Positions 7,721 through 16,497 of a stretch of DNA of 64,000 nt are shown here, piece after piece. The stretch comes from Pseudarcicella hirudinis (GTDB lineage Bacteria; Bacteroidota; Bacteroidia; Cytophagales; Spirosomataceae). Position 1 is the first letter of the stretch. Each line of letters starts with the position of its first letter. The position numbers and the translations under genes are program-made. The notes under the pieces are model-generated. The model made no database searches. It was given only the letters and a program-made list of their open reading frames with translations, and had not been told where the DNA came from. The stretch covers positions 1-64,000 of the forward strand of contig NZ_FOXH01000015.1 of assembly GCF_900115665.1 (NCBI RefSeq). Direction: 5' to 3'.

Positions 7721-8929
7721 TCAGACTCTTTCAATTATTGTAGCGATTCCCATTCCGCCACCGATGCAAAGGCTTGCTAAGCCGGTGCCTTTACCACTTC
7801 GCTCCAGCTCGTCAAGCAAGGTCATTAAAATAATGGCACCTGTTGCTCCGAGAGGATGACCTAAGGCGATTGCTCCTCCGTTAACATTTACTTTTGAATG
7901 CTCTACTCCCAAAATATCCATAAACAACATGGGAATCGCAGCAAAAGCCTCATTTATTTCGAATAAATCGATGTCATTCACGTTCATGCCATTCCGACTC
8001 AAAACTTTTTTAGTCGCCGGAATCGGACCTGTAAGCATAATTGTCGGCTCTGAGCCGCAAACACTGAAGGCTTTTATTTTGGCTCTTGGTTTTAAGCCAA
8101 GTTTTTCACCAACTGATTTGTTACCGATTAATATACCAGCTGCCCCATCTACAATCTGAGAAGAATTTCCTGCATGATGGACATGATTAATTTCAGTAAG
8201 TTCAAGATATTTCATTAATGCCAGCTCATCCAGCCCTCCCATTTTACCTATCATTTCAAATGAGGGTTTTAATTTAGACAAAGTGTCAAGAGATGTTTCC
8301 GGACGCATTCCTTCATCAAAATTCAGGACATCGATGCCTATTTCATCTTTAAAGCTGAACATTGATCTGGCAAAACGATTTTCCTTATGTGCAATAGCTG
8401 CTCTTCTTTGAGATTCTACCGCAAAACTATCCACATCCGTTCTTGAATAACCGTATTTTGTTGCAATCAAATCTGCAGAAATTCCCTGTGGAACGAATTT
8501 ATGCTGAGCAATTAATTGCGGACTCATCATCATGGCACCACCGTCTGAACCCATCGGAACTCTCGACATTGATTCAATCCCTCCGGCAATGAGCAGATCT
8601 TCCTGACCTGACATGATATAGGCAGCAGCCATATTGACTGCCTCAAGCCCGGAAGAACAGAACCGATTTACCTGAACTCCTGCCACTGATTGAGAATAAC
8701 CTGCTGCAAGGACAGCCGTTCTGGCAATGTCTGAACCCTGTTCCCCAACCGGAGTAACACAGCCTAATATGACATCATCTATCAAAGAACTATCGAATTG
8801 ATTTCTTTCCTTAAGTTGCTTTAATACCTGAACTGCAAGATTTACGGGTTCAATATCATGCAATGAACCATCAGATTTACCTCTCCCTCTGGGAGTTCTT
8901 ACGGCATCAAAAATGTAGGCTTCATTCAT
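7721..8929 (-). CDS. Acetyl-CoA acyltransferase (thiolase)
   Basis: The 402-residue protein is a full-length thiolase. It has the nucleophilic Cys91 in NRFCSSG, His358 in ALGHPLGATGA and the second Cys388 in CIGGGMG. These catalyse thiolytic cleavage of 3-ketoacyl-CoA or the reverse Claisen condensation of acyl-CoAs. The N-terminal AYIFDAVRTPRGRGK matches the degradative, FadA-like group, but no fadB or other beta-oxidation gene is adjacent, so degradation versus biosynthesis is not settled. The gene is a single transcription unit ended by the hairpin at 7636-7661. Confidence 0.93.
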   Translation of the reverse strand: MNEAYIFDAVRTPRGRGKSDGSLHDIEPVNLAVQVLKQLKERNQFDSSLIDDVILGCVTPVGEQGSDIARTAVLAAGYSQSVAGVQVNRFCSSGLEAVNMAAAYIMSGQEDLLIAGGIESMSRVPMGSDGGAMMMSPQLIAQHKFVPQGISADLIATKYGYSRTDVDSFAVESQRRAAIAHKENRFARSMFSFKDEIGIDVLNFDEGMRPETSLDTLSKLKPSFEMIGKMGGLDELALMKYLELTEINHVHHAGNSSQIVDGAAGILIGNKSVGEKLGLKPRAKIKAFSVCGSEPTIMLTGPIPATKKVLSRNGMNVNDIDLFEINEAFAAIPMLFMDILGVEHSKVNVNGGAIALGHPLGATGAIILMTLLDELERSGKGTGLASLCIGGGMGIATIIERV

Positions 8930-9241
8930 AATCCGAAAAAGGTCTTTTCTAAGTGATACAGATCGTTCAATGATTCCAAATCAATCATGCAAATTTATAT
9001 AAAATTATTATGCAAGCATACTGTTAATTGAAAATTTTAGAATATTTTTACTTTTAATTTGAAGTATTCTTATTATTTTCTCAAATACAGGGTCTTAGAG
9101 ATTTTGTTTTTACGGAAAAATAATGTTCAAATCGTTCAAAATTATTCGATTTTCCGGAAATTGGTGAGTTGCTGTTTTTATGAAAAGTTTAACATTTCAG
9201 ATACCTTTTTTATTTCTAAAACAATTAAATATTGAACAACC
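8930..9241. other. Divergent intergenic region, thiolase / small secreted protein
   Basis: No gene is visible. On the minus strand TAAATTTG (complement of 8990-8997) is an exact -7 box for the thiolase gene, but the nearest -33 TTG is only about 15 bases away, so it is a weak candidate. The remainder is AT-rich with nothing further recognised. Confidence 0.4.
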
Positions 9242-9613
9242 ATGAAAAAAAATGTTTTCCTCTTTATCTTTCTTTTGTTGTCTGTTTGTCTTGCCAAAGC
9301 AAATTCCGGTGTCAGTCCTTCTGTTAAAATAGCTGCAGATTCTTTAGCTTTCAAAGATTATTATGGTTCTTTTAAAATGGCGGCAAATCCTTATGTTGAA
9401 AAAGTGAAAATCAGTTTTAAGGATGGACAATTGACAATTCAATCTAAAGAATATCCGCAGGAGGCACCACTTACCCGTGAAAAAGAAGGAGATGAGTTTT
9501 TGTTGACTGCTTTTGAAGCAAAAGTTATTTTCTTAAGAAAAAATGGAAGTGATGTGACAGGGTTGAAAATTCTGGTGCAGGGACAAGAGCTTGAAGGCGA
9601 GAAAGAAATGTAG
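9242..9613 (+). CDS. Small secreted protein, DUF3471-like beta domain
   Basis: The 123-residue product starts with a signal peptide (MKK, hydrophobic core to about residue 17, cleavage near AKANS). The rest, about 90 residues, alternates short strands (YYGSFKM, VEKVKISFKDGQLTIQ, KVIFLRKNGSDVTGLKILVQG). That pattern resembles the small DUF3471-type module found at the end of some secreted serine hydrolases, here standing alone. No catalytic residues are seen. It forms a single gene, and a gene-free structured stretch follows. The domain resemblance is a judgement from pattern, not a search; function unknown. Confidence 0.72.
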   Translation: MKKNVFLFIFLLLSVCLAKANSGVSPSVKIAADSLAFKDYYGSFKMAANPYVEKVKISFKDGQLTIQSKEYPQEAPLTREKEGDEFLLTAFEAKVIFLRKNGSDVTGLKILVQGQELEGEKEM

Positions 9614-9977
9614 TGAAGATATAAAAAATCCTGACTGAACTTGATAAATCAGAGTCAAAGCCGCCACTTTGAAACTGAAATAAACGAAGATCCTTCAGTC
9701 AGGAGATAATTATTCTTTCGTTTCAAAACTTACAGAAGTTCGTTACCAAAACTGAGTCTTGAAACTGTGGTTGGTATTTATGCTGGTAAAGTTATCTGTA
9801 TGTACATTAATTAACGAAAGACAATCATTGTTTTTTTTGATAATTTTTACAAGCGAATAAAATTATGTATTAAGTCAAAAAAAAGAATGTAAAAAATACA
9901 CTATTTACATTTTACTTCGCTTAAAAATCAAATTCTCATCATTTTTCAACCTATTTCTGGAGTATTATCGTTAAAAT
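9614..9977. other. Gene-free region with many complementary segments
   Basis: No coding frame is supported. Several perfect complementary pairs are present: 9629-9639 with 9694-9704 (11 bp), inner 9655-9660 with 9667-9672, 9714-9722 with 9813-9821 (9 bp), 9759-9765 with 9720-9726, 9851-9857 with 9916-9922 enclosing 9886-9893 with 9904-9911. The first nested hairpin could end the upstream mRNA, although its tail is not a clean T-run. The density of pairs suggests structured RNA or decayed DNA. I cannot assign it to a known RNA family. Confidence 0.4.
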
Positions 9978-10703
9978 CTAAATTTTAGCTTTGGTTTCAC
10001 GCAGGTATAACTGAATAGTATTTTCCAGTCCCAGATAGATAGAATCGCAGATTAAAGCATGTCCGATCGAAACTTCAAGAAGGTTGGGGATATTTTGCTG
10101 AAAGTATCTCAGATTTTCCAGGCTTAAGTCGTGGCCTGCATTAAGACCAAGCCCTAATTCATTTGCACGTCCGGCGGCCAGAACAAAGTCCTTTATCGCT
10201 GATTCACGGTTTTTAGTATATCCTTCCGCATAAGGTTCAGTATAGAGTTCGATTCTGTCTGTTCCTGTTTCTTTGGCACCTTCAACCATTTTTAAATCCG
10301 GATCAACAAAAATTGAGGTACGGATTCCTGCTTCTTTAAATTCAGAGATCAGATCAATCAAAAGGCTTTTGTGTGTAATGGTATCCCAGCCGGCATTGGA
10401 AGTAATGGCTCCGAGTGCATCCGGAACTAAGGTAACCTGAGTGGGCTTATTAGCCAGAACCAGTTCTACAAACTTTCTTTCAGAAGGATTTCCTTCAATA
10501 TTGAATTCTGTTGTAACAATCTCTTTCAGATCATACACATCCTGATAACGGATATGTCTTTCATCCGGCCTTGGATGCACTGTAATACCCTCTGCACCAA
10601 AACGTTCACAATCAATGGCCACTTTAACGACATTTGGGTTATCTCCGCCTCTTGAGTTTCTGAGAGTAGCTATTTTATTGATATTTACACTTAATTTAGT
10701 CAT
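9978..10703 (-). CDS. pdxJ: Pyridoxine 5'-phosphate synthase
   Basis: PdxJ condenses 1-deoxy-xylulose 5-phosphate with 3-amino-2-oxopropyl phosphate to give pyridoxine 5'-phosphate, the ring-forming step of the DXP-dependent vitamin B6 route. The 241-residue protein is of usual length and shows [14 protein letters not shown] with the substrate-binding N-terminal strand, [19 protein letters not shown] with the active-site His/Arg cluster, and [13 protein letters not shown] and EVSIGHALI near the C-terminus. The gene is divergent from yqeY; two copies of ATAATGTATG (10731 and 10781) lie between them. Confidence 0.96.
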   Translation of the reverse strand: MTKLSVNINKIATLRNSRGGDNPNVVKVAIDCERFGAEGITVHPRPDERHIRYQDVYDLKEIVTTEFNIEGNPSERKFVELVLANKPTQVTLVPDALGAITSNAGWDTITHKSLLIDLISEFKEAGIRTSIFVDPDLKMVEGAKETGTDRIELYTEPYAEGYTKNRESAIKDFVLAAGRANELGLGLNAGHDLSLENLRYFQQNIPNLLEVSIGHALICDSIYLGLENTIQLYLRETKAKI

Positions 10704-10880
10704 CTTTTCTGCGATAGAATTGAGAATTATATAATGTATGAATAATAGTTTCGTAATTTTGTAAAACGAACGTATTTGTTATAATGTATGTTCACAAATA
10801 TACCGCAATGGCAGAATTTATGCAGTTAAAAAACCTCAATATTCTGTCATTCGTTCATTCAAAATTCAAAAAAGAAAACC

Positions 10881-11330
10881 ATGTCGCTTAAAACCAATAT
10901 CGAAAATAGCATTAAAGATGCTATGAGAGCTAAAGATCAGGATCGTTTACGAGCATTACGCGCAATTAAATCGTTAATTTTATTAGAAGAGACTTCAGGA
11001 GCAAATTCAGGAGAGCTTTCTTCAGATGTTGAAATGAAATTATTGATGAAAGCAGCCAAGCAGCGTAAAGATTCGCTGGAAGTCTTTTTGGCTCAGAACA
11101 GAAGTGATTTGGCTGAAAAAGAGCAGGCAGAGTTATCGGTAATTGAAGAGTACCTTCCAAAGCAGCTTTCTGAAGATGAATTGAAAGCGAAGATTGCTGA
11201 AATTATTGCTAAAACCGGAGCTTCTGCTCCTTCAGATATGGGCAAAGTAATGGGAGTTGCAACTAAGGAACTTGCAGGTCTGGCTGATGGAAAAGCAATC
11301 TCAGCAACGGTAAAAAGTCTTTTGCAATAA
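10881..11330 (+). CDS. GatB/YqeY domain protein
   Basis: This 149-residue helical protein matches the YqeY family: it opens with LKTNIENSIKDAMRAKD and has the central KQRKDSLEVFLAQNRSDL and the EEYLPKQLSEDEL segment typical of the family. YqeY resembles the tail domain of the GatB amidotransferase subunit, which binds tRNA, but stands alone without GatA or GatC; its role is not established. It is about 85 bases upstream of cvpA on the same strand and may be cotranscribed. Confidence 0.9.
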   Translation: MSLKTNIENSIKDAMRAKDQDRLRALRAIKSLILLEETSGANSGELSSDVEMKLLMKAAKQRKDSLEVFLAQNRSDLAEKEQAELSVIEEYLPKQLSEDELKAKIAEIIAKTGASAPSDMGKVMGVATKELAGLADGKAISATVKSLLQ

Positions 11331-11414
11331 AATGAGCAAAATATAGAATAATTGAATGGAAAATAAAGCGTTCTTTCAGAACAGGTTCCCGTTCAATTAT
11401 TCAAAATAAAGTAA

Positions 11415-11924
11415 ATGAAACTCATTGATATTCTGATCCTATTGCCAATTTTATGGGGTGGCTTTATCGGTTACCAGAGAGGCATAATTATTGAAGTTAT
11501 CTCTATCGCCGCTTTTATCATTTCGGTAATCATCGGTTTTAGAGCCCTGGGTTATGCTACCGATTGGGTTTCTCCTTATATGAATAATCGGTTGACTGAG
11601 CGAATCATGCCTTACATAGGTTTTGGGGCAGTTTTTTTCCCGATTGTGTTTCTTATTAACAAGTTGGGGTGGTTGTTAAGAAGATCTATTAAATATACTG
11701 TCTTAGGAAGTTTTGATAGTTTCGCAGGAGCCATTGTCGGGGCTTTTACCTGGTCGTTCGGCATCAGTATCTTTATTTGGCTCATTACTTCAATAGGAAT
11801 CAGGATTCCCGTTGAGGATACAAAAGGAACCTTTCTTTATCCTTTAATAAAACCTCTTGCCCCCGGAATAATAGAAAAAGCAATAGATATTGTGCCAAAG
11901 CAGATAGACCGCTTAAGGCAGTAA
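11415..11924 (+). CDS. CvpA family inner-membrane protein
   Basis: The 169-residue protein has four hydrophobic segments (about residues 5-20, 24-45, 66-85, 103-130) and the opening IDILILLPILWGGFIGYQRGIIIEV, cut here into its key features: a short N-terminal helix, then GYQRG. This is the pattern of CvpA/colicin V production proteins. E. coli CvpA affects colicin V export and envelope homeostasis; the molecular role is unclear. Its stop lies 15 bases before rlmN, so it is probably cotranscribed with yqeY and rlmN. Confidence 0.85.
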   Translation: MKLIDILILLPILWGGFIGYQRGIIIEVISIAAFIISVIIGFRALGYATDWVSPYMNNRLTERIMPYIGFGAVFFPIVFLINKLGWLLRRSIKYTVLGSFDSFAGAIVGAFTWSFGISIFIWLITSIGIRIPVEDTKGTFLYPLIKPLAPGIIEKAIDIVPKQIDRLRQ

Positions 11925-11939
11925 TTAAGTATATCAAAA

Positions 11940-13013
11940 ATGAAGATGGAAGCAGTGGCTGTAAATAAAAAGGACATTAGAAAATTGTCAATCTCTCAAC
12001 TGAAAGACTTTTTGGTTGAAAAAGGTGAGCAAGGTTTCAGGGCTAAACAGGTTTATGAATGGCTTTGGAAAAAGTCTGTACAGAGTTTCGAAGAAATGAC
12101 AAACCTTTCTAAGAAAACCAGAGAGTTATTGGAAGAACATTTCGAAATACGGGCTGTAAAGGTTTCAGAAAAACAGGTAAGTTCTGATAAAACAATCAAA
12201 TCTTCATTCAGACTATTTGATGAAAACCTGGTAGAAGGGGTATTAATTCCGGCGGATGATCGTATGACGGCCTGTGTTTCCTCGCAGGTTGGCTGTTCTC
12301 TTACCTGTAAGTTCTGTGCTACAGGATACATGGATCGCAAAAGGAATCTTGACGCTGCCGAAATTTATGATCAGGTTGTAAGAATAAAGGAACAGGCTGA
12401 AAGTCATTATCAGACTCCTCTGACTAATATCGTGTATATGGGAATGGGAGAGCCTTTACTTAATTATGCCAATGTTCTGGAATCAGTAGAGTATATAACT
12501 TCTTCAGAAGGACTGGGAATGTCACCGAAACGTATTACTGTTTCTACCGCCGGAATTGCCAAAATGATTAAAAAGCTTGGTGACGATGAAGTGAAATTCA
12601 ATCTTGCTTTGTCTTTGCATGCTGCAAATGATGAAAAGAGGAATACCATCATGCCGATCAACGAATCAAATACATTGGAGGCATTGAAGGAGTCTTTGCA
12701 ATATTTTTATAAGAAAACGGGGAATAGGATTACCTTAGAATATATAGTTTTTTATCGCTTCAACGACTCCCTGGAAGATGCGAAAGAGCTCTGGAAGTTT
12801 GCGAAACAATTTCCTTGTAAAGTCAATATTATAGAATACAATCCTATTTCTGAAGCAAATTTTACAAATACGGATCCTCAAACCTTAGATAAGTTTGCCG
12901 GATTTTTGGAGGAAAAAGGAATGATTGTAAATGTTCGCCGTTCGAGAGGGAAGGACATTGATGCTGCCTGTGGACAATTAGCCGGAAAAAAGAAAGAAGA
13001 AATAGCTGAGTAA
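11940..13013 (+). CDS. rlmN: Dual-specificity RNA methyltransferase RlmN
   Basis: RlmN is a radical-SAM enzyme that methylates C2 of A2503 in 23S rRNA and A37 in some tRNAs. The 357-residue protein has the iron-sulfur motif Cys119-X3-Cys123-X2-Cys126, the MGMGEPLLNY segment for SAM binding, and a C-terminal Cys344 in AACGQLAG, which forms the methylated-cysteine intermediate. The N-terminal helical RNA-binding part (LRAKQVYEWLWKK-like, about residues 20-45) is present. Start at 11940 or at 11946; both are ATG. The stop codon lies in a 9-bp hairpin (13011-13031) just before the next gene. Confidence 0.96.
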   Translation: MKMEAVAVNKKDIRKLSISQLKDFLVEKGEQGFRAKQVYEWLWKKSVQSFEEMTNLSKKTRELLEEHFEIRAVKVSEKQVSSDKTIKSSFRLFDENLVEGVLIPADDRMTACVSSQVGCSLTCKFCATGYMDRKRNLDAAEIYDQVVRIKEQAESHYQTPLTNIVYMGMGEPLLNYANVLESVEYITSSEGLGMSPKRITVSTAGIAKMIKKLGDDEVKFNLALSLHAANDEKRNTIMPINESNTLEALKESLQYFYKKTGNRITLEYIVFYRFNDSLEDAKELWKFAKQFPCKVNIIEYNPISEANFTNTDPQTLDKFAGFLEEKGMIVNVRRSRGKDIDAACGQLAGKKKEEIAE

Positions 13014-13036
13014 GTAGTTTTGAACTGCTTACAAAA

Positions 13037-13984
13037 ATGGAAAATATGGAGTTTGGTAGAGTTCCGAAAGAAAATCTGAAAACAATAGATTTTGCATTAA
13101 AATCAGACAATTCTCTTAATGCAAGAGTATTATCTGAAGTGAAAAGTCGAAATGAGCAAGTTCATTCAGAAAATGAGTGGAAACCTAATGTGTATGTAGG
13201 TTGTCCCGAATGGTCGATTACTGAATGGAAAGGGAAGATTTACCCGGGGAATGCAAAATCTCCTGATTTTCTTTCACATTATGCCAGGCAATTTAATACG
13301 ATAGAGTTAAATCTTACCCATTACAGAATCCCAACGGAATCAGATATTCTTAAATGGAATACACAAACAGCAGATGGCTTTAAATTCTGTCCGAAATTTC
13401 CTCAGATTATTTCTCATGATAAAAAATTAAGAAATGCAGATCCTGAAACCGGAGAATTTTGTGAGAGAGTTCTTGATCTGGGTGGTAAACTGGGAAGTTC
13501 ATTTCTTCAGCTTTCTCCGTTTTTTTCCCCGAGGCAATTTCCTGAATTAGAAAAATTTCTGAGGGCTCTTCCTGCCAGATTACCTGTTTCTGTTGAGTTT
13601 CGTCATGAAGACTGGTTTAAAAATGACAGAATCTGGGAGGAAACACTCCTTATGCTGCAATCTCTTGATATGGGAACGGTTATCACGGATGTTGCCGGGC
13701 GCCGGGATGTTGTTCATCAGGGACTTTCAAATTCATCAATCATGTTACGTTGGGTTGGTAATGATCATGAGTCTGATTATGACAGAATTGATGCATGGAT
13801 TCACAGATTAAAGCAATGGGTTGCTGAAGGGCTTCAGGATATTTATATTTTTGTTCATATCAGTGATAATATTCTGGCTCCGGAATTGTGCCATTACTGG
13901 ATAAAAAAGCTAAATGCTGAATTGCAATTGTCACTTAAAGAACCTGTCTTTTTTCCAAAAACAGATCAATTATCGCTATTTTAG
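13037..13984 (+). CDS. DUF72 family protein
   Basis: The 315-residue protein matches the DUF72 family (YecE-like TIM-barrel fold): VYVGCPEWSITEWKGKIYP opens the domain at about residue 54, NTIELNLTHYRIP follows, then FCPKFPQIISHD and SVEFRHEDWF. DUF72 proteins are widespread and uncharacterised; a nuclease or hydrolase role has been suggested from the fold but is not shown. The first about 50 residues are not conserved in the family, so the start may lie further in. It follows rlmN by 24 bases on the same strand and ends just before the his promoter. Confidence 0.83.
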   Translation: MENMEFGRVPKENLKTIDFALKSDNSLNARVLSEVKSRNEQVHSENEWKPNVYVGCPEWSITEWKGKIYPGNAKSPDFLSHYARQFNTIELNLTHYRIPTESDILKWNTQTADGFKFCPKFPQIISHDKKLRNADPETGEFCERVLDLGGKLGSSFLQLSPFFSPRQFPELEKFLRALPARLPVSVEFRHEDWFKNDRIWEETLLMLQSLDMGTVITDVAGRRDVVHQGLSNSSIMLRWVGNDHESDYDRIDAWIHRLKQWVAEGLQDIYIFVHISDNILAPELCHYWIKKLNAELQLSLKEPVFFPKTDQLSLF

Positions 13985-13995
13985 TACACAACAAT

Positions 13996-14025
13996 TTTGC
14001 AAATCATTGAAAAACATTACTTTTG
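13996..14025 (+). promoter_or_regulatory. Promoter of the his attenuator-operon
   Basis: TTTG (13996-13999) is followed after 18 bases by TACTTTTG (14018-14025), an exact match to the Bacteroidota -33/-7 pattern. Transcription would be expected to begin a few bases after 14025, i.e. at or next to the leader peptide start codon at 14030. Confidence 0.75.
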
Positions 14026-14029
14026 CAAC

Positions 14030-14080
14030 ATGATTTATTCAGGCACACATCATATCCATCACCACGTAATTTCCGAATAG
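14030..14080 (+). CDS. hisL: his operon leader peptide
   Basis: The frame encodes a 16-residue peptide, MIYSGTHHIHHHVISE, with five histidines in six positions (codons from 14048 to 14065), ending in TAG. It is too short for normal gene finding, but its position between the promoter and a terminator ahead of hisH is that of a his leader. A ribosome would stall at the His codons when charged tRNA-His is scarce, altering the folding of the transcript downstream. There is no room for an ordinary ribosome binding site between the predicted transcription start and the ATG, so translation may be leaderless. Confidence 0.85.
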   Translation: MIYSGTHHIHHHVISE

Positions 14081-14174
14081 GAAAGGGCTGATGAATATTG
14101 TGCCGGATTTTAACAAGACACAAAACATTCAACAATATCTAAAAGCCTGATTCCTGTAAAGGATCAGGCTTTTT
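14042..14174 (+). promoter_or_regulatory. Histidine attenuator
   Basis: Three competing structures can be drawn. First, GGCACA (14042-14047) with TGTGCC (14099-14104) encloses the His codons and serves as the pause-type stem. Second, an antiterminator pairs GGGCT (14085-14089) and ATATTGT (14095-14101) with ACAATAT (14132-14138) and AGCCT (14144-14148). Third, the terminator AGCCTGATTCC / GGATCAGGCT (14144-14170, one bulged base) is followed by TTTT. The first and second share 14099-14101 and the second and third share 14144-14148, so a ribosome stalled on His codons would release the antiterminator. That is the enteric his and trp logic. Confidence 0.8.
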
Positions 14175-14251
14175 CAATTTTGAATGAACAAATAACCGAT
14201 TTGATTATTGAAATGCAGGTTCTGTTCATTCTTCCTTTCAAAATTGATTAA

Positions 14252-14836
14252 ATGAAGACCGTAATTATCAAATACAACGCAGGAAATGTTCAGTCGGTAA
14301 TGTATGCACTTGACCGGCTTGGAGTAAATTATCTATGGACAGATGACGAAAATGAAATCTGCTCAGCTGATAAGGTAATCTTTCCGGGCGTAGGCGAGGC
14401 AAGTACCGCAATGGCTTATTTAAAAGAAAAAGGCCTAGATAAAGTAATTCCAGGGCTCAAACAACCGGTTTTGGGAACCTGTGTGGGAATGCAATTAATG
14501 TGTAAACATTCAGAAGAGAATAATACCGATTGCATGGGGATATTTGACATCAATGTTAAACGATTCGACTCATCATCGTTCAAAGTCCCGCATGTAGGCT
14601 GGAATAATATTTACAATTTCAAAAGCGAACTGACAGCAGGATTGACCGAGCAAAGCTATATGTATTTTGTACATAGTTATTATGCGGAACTAAGTGATTA
14701 TACCATTGCGGAATGCGATTACGTACAACCTTTTTCCGCCATGCTTCATAAAGACAATTTTTATGCCGCACAATTCCATGCAGAAATCAGTGGCAAAGAA
14801 GGAGCAGCCATTTTGAATAATTTTTTAAGACTTTGA
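14252..14836 (+). CDS. hisH: Imidazole glycerol phosphate synthase, glutaminase subunit
   Basis: HisH hydrolyses glutamine and passes ammonia to HisF. The 194-residue class I glutamine amidotransferase has its catalytic triad: Cys77 in LGTCVGMQ, His176 and Glu178 in QFHAEISG. The HisF-contacting strands (KYNAGNVQSV at the N-terminus) are present. It is the first structural gene behind the attenuator and is followed after 79 bases by hisA, with a terminator-like hairpin in the gap. hisF, its partner, is two genes downstream. Confidence 0.96.
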   Translation: MKTVIIKYNAGNVQSVMYALDRLGVNYLWTDDENEICSADKVIFPGVGEASTAMAYLKEKGLDKVIPGLKQPVLGTCVGMQLMCKHSEENNTDCMGIFDINVKRFDSSSFKVPHVGWNNIYNFKSELTAGLTEQSYMYFVHSYYAELSDYTIAECDYVQPFSAMLHKDNFYAAQFHAEISGKEGAAILNNFLRL

Positions 14837-14849
14837 GTTAAAGCATGAT

Positions 14850-14892
14850 TAAAAGACATTTGATTGAATAAAATGTAAATGTCTTTAATTTT
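14850..14892 (+). terminator. Terminator-like hairpin inside the his operon
   Basis: AAAGACATTT (14852-14861) pairs with AAATGTCTTT (14877-14886) over 10 bp with a 15-base loop, followed by AATTTTTG. It has the form of a weak intrinsic terminator or an RNA processing site between hisH and hisA. Confidence 0.45.
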
Positions 14893-14915
14893 TGCCTGAA
14901 AATTAAAATAAACCC

Positions 14916-15638
14916 ATGATACAAATTATACCAGCTATAGACCTGATTGACGGGAAATGTGTTCGTTTGACCCAGGGAGATTATTCTCAGAAAAAGACTT
15001 ATAATGAGAATCCTTTGGAAGTGGCCAAATCTTTCGAAGATTCAGGGATTCAGCGCTTGCATTTAGTGGATTTAGACGGAGCTAAGCAAAAACGTATTGT
15101 TAATCACAAAGTGCTGGAAACAATTGCCTCCCACACTAATTTGCTTATTGATTTTGGCGGAGGTGTGCAGTCTGATGAAATGATAAAAATTGCCTTTGAA
15201 TGTGGGGCACGTCAGGTAACAGGGGGAAGTGTAGCTGTTAAGAATCCTGTACTTTTTGAAGAATGGCTGAAAAATTACGGAGGGGAAAAAATTATTCTTG
15301 GTGCTGATGCCCGTGATGAGAAAATAGCAATTTCAGGCTGGGAAGAAGCTACAGAGAAATCTGTTTACGATTTTGTCGGAGAATATATTGAGAAAGGTGC
15401 AAAATATACCATTTCTACTGATGTGGCCAAGGACGGACTTTTACAAGGCCCGAGTTTTGATCTGTATGCCAGACTTCAGGAAAAGTTTCCAATGCTTCAT
15501 ATCATTGCCAGTGGAGGCGTTTCGGTAATGGATGATATTATTAAACTCAACGAAATGAATATTTTCGGAGTGATTGTCGGGAAAGCGATTTATGAAGGAA
15601 GGGTTACGTTAAAGCAACTGGCAGACTTTTATAAATAG
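14916..15638 (+). CDS. hisA: Phosphoribosylformimino-AICAR phosphate isomerase (HisA)
   Basis: HisA isomerises ProFAR to PRFAR, the substrate of HisF-HisH. The 240-residue TIM barrel carries the two catalytic aspartates, Asp9 in IPAIDLIDG and Asp131 in ILGADARD, and the phosphate-binding GGGVQS and ASGGVSV loops. The length is typical. It is transcribed with hisH, hisF and hisIE, with 43 bases to hisF. Confidence 0.96.
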   Translation: MIQIIPAIDLIDGKCVRLTQGDYSQKKTYNENPLEVAKSFEDSGIQRLHLVDLDGAKQKRIVNHKVLETIASHTNLLIDFGGGVQSDEMIKIAFECGARQVTGGSVAVKNPVLFEEWLKNYGGEKIILGADARDEKIAISGWEEATEKSVYDFVGEYIEKGAKYTISTDVAKDGLLQGPSFDLYARLQEKFPMLHIIASGGVSVMDDIIKLNEMNIFGVIVGKAIYEGRVTLKQLADFYK

Positions 15639-15681
15639 CTTCTTTAATTTAATACTTCAGTATATCGTAAAAAGTATAAAA

Positions 15682-16437
15682 ATGTTAGCAAAAAGAATTA
15701 TTCCTTGTCTGGATATTAAAGACGGAAGAACGGTAAAAGGAACTAATTTTGTAAATCTGAGAGATGCTGGAGATCCGGTAGAATTAGGAGCAGTTTATGC
15801 AGAACAGGGAGCTGATGAATTAGTGTTTCTGGATATTACGGCTACAGTTGATAACAGAAAAACATTGGTTGATTTAGTCAGAAATGTGGCCCGGAATGTG
15901 AATATCCCTTTTACGGTTGGAGGAGGAATATCTTCTGTCGCAGATGTTTCGGCACTTTTAAATGCCGGTGCTGATAAAGTGTCTGTTAATTCTTCTGCCG
16001 TAAGAAATCCGGCCTTGATTAATGAACTTGCATTGCAGTTCGGATCTCAATGTATTATCGTTGCAATCGATACACGTTTTGTGGGAGGAGAGCATATTGT
16101 ACATACACACGGAGGCAGAAAACCTACTGATTTTCGGACAATTCAATGGGCAAAAGAAGTAGAAGACCGTGGGGCCGGAGAAATACTTTTGACTTCGATG
16201 GATACCGACGGAACAAAAGCTGGTTTTGCGAATATACTGACGTCCGAAATTTCGGACAATTCTTCCATTCCCATTATCGCTTCTGGCGGTGCAGGAAGTA
16301 TGGAACATTTTTATGATGTTTTTACCGATGGTAAAGCTGATGCCGGACTGGCTGCCAGTATTTTCCATTTTAAGGAAATCGATATTATTGAATTAAAAAA
16401 ATACCTGAAAGAAAAGGGAATTTCTATCCGGCTGTAG
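15682..16437 (+). CDS. hisF: Imidazole glycerol phosphate synthase, cyclase subunit
   Basis: HisF is the (beta/alpha)8-barrel cyclase of IGP synthase; with ammonia from HisH it turns PRFAR into IGP and AICAR, linking histidine to purine synthesis. Catalytic Asp11 (IPCLDIKDG) and Asp130 (IVAIDTRF) are present, as are the phosphate-binding VGGGISS and IASGGAG loops. The 251 residues fit. It lies between hisA and hisIE on the same strand. Confidence 0.97.
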   Translation: MLAKRIIPCLDIKDGRTVKGTNFVNLRDAGDPVELGAVYAEQGADELVFLDITATVDNRKTLVDLVRNVARNVNIPFTVGGGISSVADVSALLNAGADKVSVNSSAVRNPALINELALQFGSQCIIVAIDTRFVGGEHIVHTHGGRKPTDFRTIQWAKEVEDRGAGEILLTSMDTDGTKAGFANILTSEISDNSSIPIIASGGAGSMEHFYDVFTDGKADAGLAASIFHFKEIDIIELKKYLKEKGISIRL

Positions 16438-16497
16438 TCAATGGCCTGATTGACGAGTAGAAAATAAAGAAAAGAATAAAATAGCTTTAAAGAGATC

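Noticed and set aside
10731-10790. Two copies of ATAATGTATG between pdxJ and yqeY as an operator
   Set aside because: They are short, AT-rich direct repeats with no symmetry and could be chance.
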